Part shown: positions 45,701 through 57,700 of the stretch, piece after piece
How the letters are laid out: the number at the start of each line of letters is the position of its first letter
Position numbering within the stretch: position 1 is the stretch's first letter
NCBI GenBank assembly: GCA_003524095.1
Contig: DOEE01000002.1
Coordinates: 117,528-181,527 of the forward strand
Direction: 5' to 3'
DNA from: Clostridiales bacterium
GTDB taxonomy: Bacteria; Bacillota; Clostridia; Christensenellales; UBA1242
Length of the DNA: 64,000 nt
Made by a program: the position numbers and the translations under genes
Notes under the pieces: model-generated
Told to the model about the DNA's origin: nothing
The model's input: only the letters and a program-made list of their open reading frames with translations
The model's database searches: none

Positions 45701-48700
45701 AACCCAAAGCAACCTAAGCACCACAATTGTATACAAACTTATACCTAACTTTGAATCAAATGTAGGAAGTCTACATGTTACTTTTGATATAACAAACCCA
45801 GTAGACAACTCAAGCCTATCAAATAATACTCTTGTAGGTGATACAAAGACTTTAAGTAAAATTAATACTTTCACATTCTATACAAACACACTCTTTACAG
45901 ATGATTATTTGCCTAAGGTTACCACATCTGCCGGAAATAATATTGCCAACTTTGAAATCCAAAAACAAAGCCTAACTTTTGGATTGCAATTAGATATTGA
46001 CTGGTTTGCTTTTAAACTAGTAGGATATATGGCATCTGTTTATAGTGACGACACCAACTTTACTCTCAAAGAATTTAGATTTGGAGTTGAAGGCGATGAG
46101 AGAAATCTCAAAGGTGTATACAAATTACAATTAAGTCCAATTTGGGAAAAGAAATACGTAATCAATTACTTCAACGAATCAAATGTCGAAGTAACAGAAC
46201 TCAGACAATATATTGATTACTCAAGCGATTTAACCAAACTTTCTACTCACGGAAGCATTTCTCCAAGTGACCTAAGTGGTTCACATCAAGTTAGTGACTT
46301 CTTGAAAGAAAACCACGAGTGGATAGGCTATACAAATATCGCAAACGACCATGTTATCACATCTCTTAAATCGGATACAACTAGAGCAGTAGTTCTATTT
46401 AAAAATAACGAAATATCTTGTACTTATGCTACAAATAGAGTAGTTAATTTGTATCCAGCACAAGCACTAAAATACAAAGTTAAATTTGCTACATATCTAC
46501 TTGGCGAAACCACTCAAGATTTGAGCGAATTTACTATGGCTGACAAATATGCATCAGGCACAGACCTCTCAATTTATTTGGGAAGCAAAATTACTCTACC
46601 TGATTTGGATACTTTGTATACCAGCCGAAACAAGACAAAATATGAATTTGTTGGATTTACTGACAAACAGAATTCCGACACATATATCAAAACCGAATAT
46701 GAATTCAATATAAATAATGCTAACAATGACGGCACTATTACTCTTTTCGCAAACTTCCAAAGAACAGCTATTAATGTTAGTTTCTCATTTAGTGGTGTAA
46801 ATACCAGAGATATTGAGAAATTGGGTAATTATACATTCCAACTCCAAAAACAATATGGCGACCAAATTGACTTGAGTTATTCATATAACGAAGACGATGG
46901 AACTTATACATTTGTTAATAATAATTCTCTAAGTTCTAGCGATGATAGTTTACAAAATGTAGTCAATCAAATTGTCAAAGATTTTGACTATTTCAAACTA
47001 TCCAAAATATGGGTGGGCAATAGTGCATTAGACACAAATTACACTTTGACTCTTACAGAAACTATCGACATTATATTAGAATTTGAACCTATTTATAGAT
47101 TGCAATACAACATGTATGGAAACGCAGACAAAATCTATTATGACGACCCATTGGAAGGAAAAATTTATCCAAACGAAAAAGGACTTTTGGGCGAACAGAT
47201 TATTGAAAAAGGCATAACTTATTCAGCCAAATATAATATAGATAAGATTGTAATTCCGGGTGTTGTACTTAGTTGTTGGTCATATGATGGGAAAAACGAC
47301 TTCTTTGATAAGAATGGACACACAACTATTAATGCCTTTACCAAATCAAACATGACCGACGATTATAGAATTGCACTATGGATTAAATACGAGACAAATT
47401 ATACAGTTAATATTTACTATTTCAATTCGTTTGAAGATATGGTAGGTGGCAAAAAATATGCCAACAAACCAATTTCAGTTGATACAGTTTTTGGTCAATC
47501 TTTTGAGATGAACTTGTCTTCAATATTCGATAGCAAAATTCAAGAAATGAACAAAGATGATGCTACCAAAATTAAGATAGGTGACACTGTTATCAATAAT
47601 TTAAACGAATTGTCCAAAGTGTTTGAAAATCAAAAATACACACACAATGGTCTTGTTAATGTTGCTCTAAATGAAACCGAAAGAAAAACATATTCAATAT
47701 CTCAATATGTTGCAGGAATTACAGGTGTTGGAGACATTTATTCCGTTAAAACATATTCAGAAACAACCCCACTTGTCAACGACCTATATCTTGTATATTC
47801 TCCAATTAAATTTACCATTACACTTAATAATATGGTTGGAGATGTGAACGCAGAAAATAAATTTGTATACGACGAAAATTTGGTGTCTCAAAGTCAATCA
47901 GTCAAAGCAGAATATGCTTTGGAACAAGAAAATAATGGCGAAATAGCCGACGACAAACGTATCATTGTTAAAGGTGGATGGACTAGCACAGAATATTTGG
48001 ATATTACAAACACCATATACCTTATTAATAGTAACTACTTCAAAGCGGACACAAATATATATTTATCCAAATATTATGATTTTGTTGGCTGGAAGATTAG
48101 AATTGCAACTACCGATGATACCACAAATACAACAACCTATTCGTTCAAAGAATTGACAGAAAATGGCACTGGTCTATCTGTAACTATAGACGGACAAAAT
48201 AGATATCAAGGTGTTACTGGTTTTGGAAGAGATATAAACTTAGTGGCATGCTTTGTTCCAAAGAAAATTACCGCCGAAGTAACCGTAAAATCTGTTGACA
48301 ACTTGGGTGACGAACTAAAACTCAAATTCACCGACAAGTCGTCCAAGGTGGAAATATCCGCACAAGAGTCTGTAGATAGTGCAAATCATGTAACCAAGTA
48401 TACCATGCAAGTTGTTCAAAATTCAAAAATTACAATCGAATCTCAAAATGAAACTTATGGAATTTCATCAGTATCCTACTCTGGAAATAATTTTGGATAT
48501 GGCAATCCACTCAATGCCGATATCAATATTCCAACAGCATCTGCCGATGATGACGGTGTATTTAGAATTATAGTCACTCTTGATTATCATGACACAAAGA
48601 TTGTTTATTTCAATTTGGAAAATAATAATGGCTCAAAAGGTAAGTTGTCAAAAGTTAACTTTAACCTTAATGGTCATCAACTATCCACAACAAATATTAC

Positions 48701-51700
48701 TTTGGCAAACGAAAGTGCTGGCGGTATTCACTTTGCCACACAAGTTGCACTTCCAAAAAATGCAGTTATTACTACAAATTTTGCCGAAGTTGCACTTAAT
48801 AACTATACTTTGACATCTTGGGATATGTACGACGAAGCAACCAAAAAATTCCAAACATTAAATTCAAGCATAGAAGTTACTTCAGATATTTATCTCAAGG
48901 CTAAGTACGAAGCCAAAGAAATAACAATTGAATATGTAATAGATAACAATGGCTCAAAGACAACCCTTAGTGGAATTGCTGACAAATATTCAAAGGGTAC
49001 GTATGGCAGTCAAATAACACTACCTTATATCATTGTTGAAATGGGAAATAGAGTTACAACCGGCTTTGCTCGTGGAGGTAAAAGCTTCATATTTGGCGAA
49101 ACAATCACGATTTCTAGCAAGAATAATGCTGAATTAAATGGCAAACTTACACTAGAAGTTACTACAATCGAATTCTATTATATTAGATTTACTAAGGGTG
49201 ACACAACATTTGAATTGCCAACTGTATATCCACAACAAGACAATTCGGTTAAGGTTAAGATTGCCGAACAAGAAATTAGAATTAACGCGAACACTAGTTA
49301 TTACTACAAGTCGCTAGATAGTGTTCAAAATCCTATTACTGGTATGGAAACTCGAACAACTGGCTACTTGATGCCAAACGAATATATAATTCCAACCCCA
49401 ACCCACGAAATTTCATCATCAGATAATGTCACATTTATCGGGTGGAAGACCAAGTCAAACAAGGTTTGTGAAAATGGTGACACTTATGAGTGTAATTCAA
49501 ACGATGCCGAAAACGGAATAATTACATTTAATGCTATTAATAGCAATGTAATCAAAGTTGAATTCTATATCACCAACCCAGTAGACAAGACCGAATTAAA
49601 ACTTACAACAAACACAAACAAAGAACCAAGTCTTACCGAAATTAATATCTTGGTTGACAAGAAAGAAAATTCTGTACTTGTAGATTACGTAGGTGCAGAC
49701 GATAACCATGCACAATTTAATGTCAAATATACTAATGGAGAGACCAAATCTACAAGTTACTTTGTTAAATCCAAAATATCAGAAAAATATTTGGGTCGAG
49801 ACTACAAGTTCTATGGCTGGTCGACCGAATCAAAGACGTCTTTTAGCGATATTTCTCAATTTATTAGTGATTCCAACGCAGTTAGTTATTACGGCAGTAA
49901 TTTTGCAAAACTAAGCGACACAGATATTGCACAAAAATTGCAAAATGCTATCAAAACATCCAAAAAATTCTATGCCGTTTGGGAAAACAAATTCTCAGTT
50001 GAATTTGTAGACAATAGGGGTGACGAAAGTAACGCCGGCACAGTTGTCTCCAAGCAGTACTATGGCAAGGGCGAACAAATTGAGTTCCCAGAACAAAAAT
50101 CAATTGAGAATACTTTGGATAACCGCAAAATCACTGGCTGGAAATCTGGAAGTCATGAAATTAATTATCCAAACCCAAGTCTAAGTGTTGTTAATGGTTC
50201 AAACGAAAACCTAAAATTTGTTCCAATCTGGTCTCAAGGCTATCAATTAACATTTAATATGGGTTTTGATGACAAGAAAACTTTGATTCAAGAAATCTTC
50301 AAAAGTTATGCGTCCGAAGCCGATGCAGGCAATATTTCAACTGGTCTAGGATACCCATACTTCGAAGATTTAAGCCAAGTTTCGGGTTCGGGTTCGAGTG
50401 CGACTATCAATGGAAAAACATATTATTCAAGTTATACTCTAAATGATTATCTAACAGAAAATCAAACTATCAACCTAAACGACTTCAAGCCTGTTGATAC
50501 AGGAATTTATCCATCGAATATAAATCTAATAAATAATGCAACATGGCTAAACAATTATTACACGTTCGATGGCTGGAAATTGAATGGAAACTTAATTGAA
50601 GAAAAAGATCTTGCCAACTTCCAAATCAGTGCAAACACTGAACTTGTGGCTAAGTGGAAAGCGATAACATTTGATGTAGACTTCTATGCAAACAAAGACC
50701 ATGCTCAAAGCGGTCAAAAAGACTTGATTAAACGCACTTTGAAATATAATTTCGAAGATTTGATTTCGGTTCCAAGTGAAACACACGGGACTGCAATTAA
50801 GAAAAATAACGAAGTTGTCTTTGGTGCCGATGCCCAACAACTTAAACAACTATTCCCAAATAGTGGATTTAGACAAAACGGTTGGGAATGCATAGACGGA
50901 ATAATTACAGATAGAGACATTCGAATAATTAATAACCTTAGAATTGTTCCAACTTATCAGACCGAATATATTATTGTATTCAAAAACATTAGGGGAAACG
51001 AACTTACATCAATTCCTAGACAATATGTAATAAATGGCGAGAATATAGCGTTTGACAAAGCTCAACTTGCTCAAATGAAAGTATCCAAGATGTATTACTA
51101 CCAAGGTAGTAGCGATGATACCAAAGTAGACTTGTTTACTCGTCCAGAAAATACCGAAGATTATAGCACACTTCCAACTGAACTTCCTTTTGACGAAAAT
51201 AACTTCCGTATTAAAAAAGTCGGCGAATACTACTATGGATATATCTACTTAGATATTAGTTTGTCACTAACTATAAATGTTCCAAATGCTAATTTTGGAA
51301 AGGCAAACGAGAATGAGTGGACTTCAAAAATCGTGGCAATCACGCCAGAGTCAACCTATGAATTTGACGGAAACAAAATAACTCTTGGTGGCTCAGAAGT
51401 ATTTAGTTTTGACATGAGTGGATATACAAATAGCCCAGAATTGCTTGGCTGGTTCTACTATGAGAGTAATCAGGGTGCGAATGGCTGGTATAACTATTTG
51501 ACTAATCCAAGAATTCCAAATGCGTACTTGCTTGACGACTTAGACTATGCTATCAAATCGTTTAGTATCAAGATTGATGGCGGAAAAGTTAATATAAATA
51601 TAGTTACAAAAACCAAAACATACGAACTTACAAATGTTGATGCGTCAATCAATGTATTTGCAAAACTAGCAACCAAAAACATAATCAAATTACAAAATGC

Positions 51701-54700
51701 CGACGCATGTGATTTTGCAATGCTTGAATACACCAAATCAAGTTATTCACAAGTCAATACCTTGTATGGAAAATCTTCAAGCGATATTCTAGGCTTTGAA
51801 TTCAAGACTGTTTACAACTCATGCAATTACACCAACTTTAGCCTAAGAACTGTCGGTTATCAACTCAAAGATATTGAAAATATTAATGGCTTTGAATCTT
51901 CTAACAAAGCAATTGTTAACAATATCGCTTTGAATAATAATGACGGTGAAAGAATCACTCTCAAAGCCGAAATTAGCAAGTCAACAAGCACAGAAATCCA
52001 AGACTTGTTGTTGAATTATAATATTTCGCTTGGATATTGTATCGAAAATAATAAGACTTATGTTCTTAAGATTAATCCTATTACATATAGTGTTACTTAT
52101 GTAACAGACAATAGTTCGGGGTCAATTAAAAAGTTAACATATCCTTATGACTTTGATGAGACCAAAAACAGTGCCGAAAATACAGATTCAGTTTCAATGC
52201 AAACAACCGATTATCTCTATATTGACGGTCAAAAAACCAATCTAGCAGATTTGCATTATTATGTAGAAACTTCTGGCACACAAACCAAAGTTATATTTGT
52301 CGACGTTCCATATGGTGCAAATATTAATATTGTAGTAGAGCCAAACAACGATATGCTTATGCACTTTGCGGGCTTCAATAAGTCTACAAACAAAGGCATA
52401 ACCGAAAATGGTGCAGTGCTTACATTTAGACCATACGAAGTTGACGAACAAGAAAACAATATTATCACAAATATAGTTGTCAATGTCTTGTTTGAAACAA
52501 ACACAATTGATAGTATTGAACTCGCACTTGACTTTGATACCAAACTAATTGGAAATAGTGGCGCATGGTTTGATGCGATAAATAATTACAACCAAAAGAC
52601 AAGCAAGACTTATGCTGAAAATGGAAATACTTATACAAATTATCAAATTAAATGGAAAAACATTTCTGGTGTAACCGCAGGTGAAGATGTTACGGAGTTG
52701 TTAGCATCTCTCAAGGCAGATTATCATCAAGAATTTGACCAAAAACTTCCAGTTTCTCAAACTGTAGAAGGTTCAATCCAAGACCTTGACAAATTGCTTC
52801 AATATTTCTGGATGTCGGACAAGGACAACTGGTTTACAGAAACCAAGACTTTTGATAACTACAATTCAAATAGCGACGGACTACTTGTTCAAAATGATAC
52901 CACCAAAGCATACAATTTGTATGGTGCAGATGGAAAAACCGTAAGACTACATTACAATATGACCAAAGCAGTTCTTGCCAATTTTGATACTTCAACTATT
53001 GACTATGTAGACCACTCAACTTCGTACAATGTAAGTAGAGCAAAAGTTTCACTTGTCGACAATAGTCCAAATACACTAGACCAAGTTAACAAATATGTAT
53101 TCAATTATACAAACCCAGGATACGAGTACCTAAGCGATTATGTAGATGGCAGAGAGTACCAAAAACTTTCAGTTAAGTTCCAATTAGGCAGTAACATTCA
53201 ATTTAAAGTTATCCCAGACGATGCAACGTCTGAACACGTTAAATATACCTTTAGCCAAGACGACTGGAAGATTTTGAATAGGCGTGGAACAGATGCAATT
53301 CCAAACGATTTCACAAGAACTGATGAGTATGTTCACATCGACTCAGGAAAGTCAAACATAGACGATATGTTTGTAACATATGGACAAGAAGGAAACTTGC
53401 CACTCATTAATTTGCGTGCATCTGTTAGACCAACAACATATTATGTCAACTTCCTTAACGACAACGATAGCCAAATAGGAAAAATAGAAATCGCTTATGA
53501 CGCAGGCATAGACGAAGTGCATTACATGTACAATTTGCAGTCGCTATACAATTCAACCGTACACTCTATGTACAAGTTCCTAGACGACGGATACCCACCA
53601 AAATGCAACTTCCGTAGTTCTGTTGACACCAAAGATACATATGGCGAACTCACCAAAATCTTCAAGTTCTGGTCAACTTCCAAAGGTGGAGTAGAGCAAA
53701 ATCCAAACGATATTATTCTACACAATTCAGACTTCACAAACATCGACTTGTATGCAAATTATGTAGATGCGACTCCAATTAGATTTGTTAAGTTTGACGA
53801 AGACGGAAACAAAGACACATATACTTTGTATCTAGCACCAATAGACTTTGAAAATTCCACATCAGAGTCATTTGAGGCTTACAAAGACCAATTTAACCGC
53901 ACATATGGATACAAAGTAGTAATGGATGAACTTGCTAGTCTATCTGACTTCTTAGGCAATGCAGACGAAGTTTATCTCAAAGGCAAAGACAATAAGTCTA
54001 ATATATATGTAAATTTCATTAATCACTTGTGCGATGCAGACAAGGAAGACTCAGAGCAGTATGACAAAAGCACTGGCACATATATTGTTTATCCAGTGTA
54101 TACTAGGTCATTGCGTATTGGTACTCATTATACAGACAAGCCAAAGGATGTTAGTGATTTTACCCTAACCCTTTCTACCTTGGGTGGAAAATACGAACTT
54201 AGCATGTCGGATAGTGGCAATTTGGTTATTACAAATGTTTTGGAACATTGTTTGCGCATAGCAACCAAAACAAATTTCTTAAGCGAAGATGAAGACCGAG
54301 ATAATTTGGAAATTCAACCATACACAGGGTATCCAGATTATAGATTTGCTATGTGGATGATTGACGGAAACAACGTAAATTCCGAAAATCATATAGCAGG
54401 CAACCAACTCAAAACTAACGACAAATTCTTACGTTATCAAGATACAACCGCTTATCCACATTATAATGCGATGTTTAGTGTTACTCAACCAGACCAAGGC
54501 AAACGAATTATAATAGACTCAAATAACAATCCGTCAGAAACTTCGGCATACTTCCCATTCATCAATAAACTTATGTCTCAAGAATATATCCAAGAATCCG
54601 ACGGATATAAGATTGAATATACAAGTTTGGAGACCATTGATGGCAAAGTTACTTCAACCTTGATTATTTACAAGGATAGCAAAGATAACAAACTCTATAC

Positions 54701-57700
54701 AATTACATTTACTCCATATAGTAGCGACTTAAACAAAGTCGTATGGAAAGTGGCAGATGCAAATGGTAGAGAAACAATTTTGGCTTTGAATAGCATATAT
54801 TCTGTGCTAGATGCAAACGGAAGTTTGGTTATCACTCCAATTGCTTATACAGATATTAAACTTGAAATCGAAGGCTTCTATATAACCAATAGACCAGAGA
54901 AATCTGACAAAATTGGAAGTATTAATACAAATCCAACTAATACAAGCAAAGTTAACGGTGGATACAAATTCAAAGGATTTACAGCGACAAGTTTGTCTAG
55001 TGCCGAACTAATTGTAATAGATTTGGACGGAAACGAAACTACAACCAAGATTAGTATTTCACCGTCTTCAGAAGCCCAAGAAAATGAAAAATATCTACGA
55101 AATATTCGCTTCCAATACAAAGAACATGGCGAATGGAAAGACATAAACGAAAATACTATAGTTAATAGGTCATCGTCGGATACAGATATGAGTGGTGGCT
55201 ATGTCATGAATATCCGTCCTGTAGCCGATTGGATTAGCTCCAAAGTTAATCTAACTAGACTAGCAGATAATAACGACGCCAAGACCAACAAGATTTGGGA
55301 TTTGACTCAAGCTAGGGACTACAAAGACTACTCATTCAAACCATCAGATTCAGATGAGACCAACGAATTAAACTTTGAATTATTCAAAGGTCAAACCTTA
55401 GAATTCAATGAAGATTTAATGCAGTTTGTCATCAAGGAAGACGAACAAACAGTCAGAACTATTCAAATAAATCGTGGTAGCGATGCTTACGTACAAGGTA
55501 TATTTGAACTAAATAGCAGTTCATATATCGGCGAAAGAGTAATTTCCAGCAAAACATTTACTGGCGGTGAAAACAATGCAAACTTGTTAGTTTGGATAGA
55601 AAACCAAGTCGAAGTTTCCGTAAACGTTCAAGAAGCATCAGACAAAGTGCCAGGTTATGGTATTGTTAAATATCAGACCCAAGACTTTGGCAACATCAAG
55701 TCGTCCGAAGTAGCATTTAGTAGAGAAAACAAAGTTTATGGCACACTAACAGTGGGAATTAGCACAAAACTTTCACTCAGTGCATCAGCCGATACAAATG
55801 CAAATCACGAGTTCCAGCACTTTGTATACTCCAAAAATACTTATGTACTCGTTCAAGACGTAATTGTTAGCAAGTTTGGAGTAAGTGAAAACAAGACCAC
55901 AATAGGTGTTCTATTCGATGCCGAACCTACCAAGTCATATGTGTATATCGCAAGAATGGAAGACTCTCTTGGAAGTCCAGTTAAGAGCATAACAGTTTAT
56001 GGCGGTTATACAATTAATCGTAGCGGAATTTCTACAAACAATGTTTCTTATGAAATCTTAGATTATTGGGGTAATCAAGTTAGTGCGTTTACCATTCACA
56101 AAGTAAGCGATGAAAGCACAATCGAGACAGATATTTATCCAAGTATGAATTGCTATATCTCAGCAATCAATACAGTCTTTGTCGAAGGAAAAGTAACACT
56201 CAATAATGACGGAAAGATTACAAACACGCTAGAAAATGGCGAGCCTATAGGCGAGCAAACCTTGTATAACGGCAATAAATCTAGCATAATTGATGTCTTA
56301 GTCGAAGGTGTAGATAAGTCAACTATCAACTTTGTTGTATATAGCAACGATATCAATAACACCAAGACCACATCAATCGGTTTGTCCGCAAATACCGTGT
56401 ATATCGACCAAGACGGCACACCTTTTGTTGAAAATTCCAAGACTCTCAAAGTTAACAAGTCCAATAACAAAGCGACTCTCAAGTACTCGGCTAACAAAAT
56501 AGATATTTCGCTTCCAGATGACCCAAATAACTTCGCTGGACTAATTAAATGCGGAAAAGCAGGTTATGAACTTACAAGTGCAGTAGTTTACAAAACCAAT
56601 AGTTATACAAACGATGCAAACAAAGCTGCCGAATGTTTGTCTGGTCAAGATGCCGAGTTTGACGTCCTTGAGACAGTGTATACTATTGTTATTACAATTA
56701 CTCAAAAAGATAGTTATTATATCTCGCTCAAACTAACCTTGCCAAATGGTAGCGACTTTAGAAATCTAAATATTCAAGTTTCGAAAGGTTTAGAAAACCG
56801 AGTAGATGACCTATACAATGCTACTGGATTTAATGGCGGAATAAGTGTTTCAAACAATGAACTAACTTTTGGCGCAGTCGAAGGCGGGGAAAATGTAATT
56901 GGCTTTAAGTTAGCACATGGAACAACGGTTAAGTCTGAAGTCAAAGGCTCAACTTATACAGTTGTATTTACAAACAAGGCAGGAACAGAAACTACTAAGA
57001 TTAGTTTCACTCTTCCAAATATTTATACTTTGTATAACGATAGTTATGCTTGGTATATGGATTATTCGGATAATCACTTGAAATTTACATCCGAACAAAA
57101 AACCATCGGCGATTATTCTTATAACCTTTGGGCTTTTGATAAAACCAACCCAGTTACAACCGAAGCCCAAGAACTCGAAAACGACGGAACTTTGGTTTTG
57201 GCACTAGATAGAGCCGAAGTCAAAATTCACGTAAATGGCGCTTATTGGGAAAGTGTAAATGGCGATGGCGATGTGTCATTTATTAAGACTCAAGAAGACG
57301 AAGAAAGATTTATTTATTCGGCTTCGAAATATAATGAATGGAAACAGGGTGGTTTAACATACAAATTCCCAGGCGGTCTAATTAAACTAGATTTGCAAAA
57401 ATTAAGTTACGGCTCGTTCGAAACTGCGTATTCTATCATTAAGGCTGGAATTAACACCCAGTATAGTCTAAATGTTCCAAACACAATCGGAAATATTCGT
57501 ATGAATGAAATACCTTCTCAATGCTACGGACTAAGTATTAAGGTTGACGGAAAGACTTCCAAAACTATATACGCAGTGTCATATGATATGGCTTACGAAT
57601 TATCAAATGGTTTTGCAATTTTGTCATGCAATAACAATAGCAATACTCTCAACTCTTTTGTCGATGTTGAATTGACTAGAGATAATGAGTGGGTAGTAAT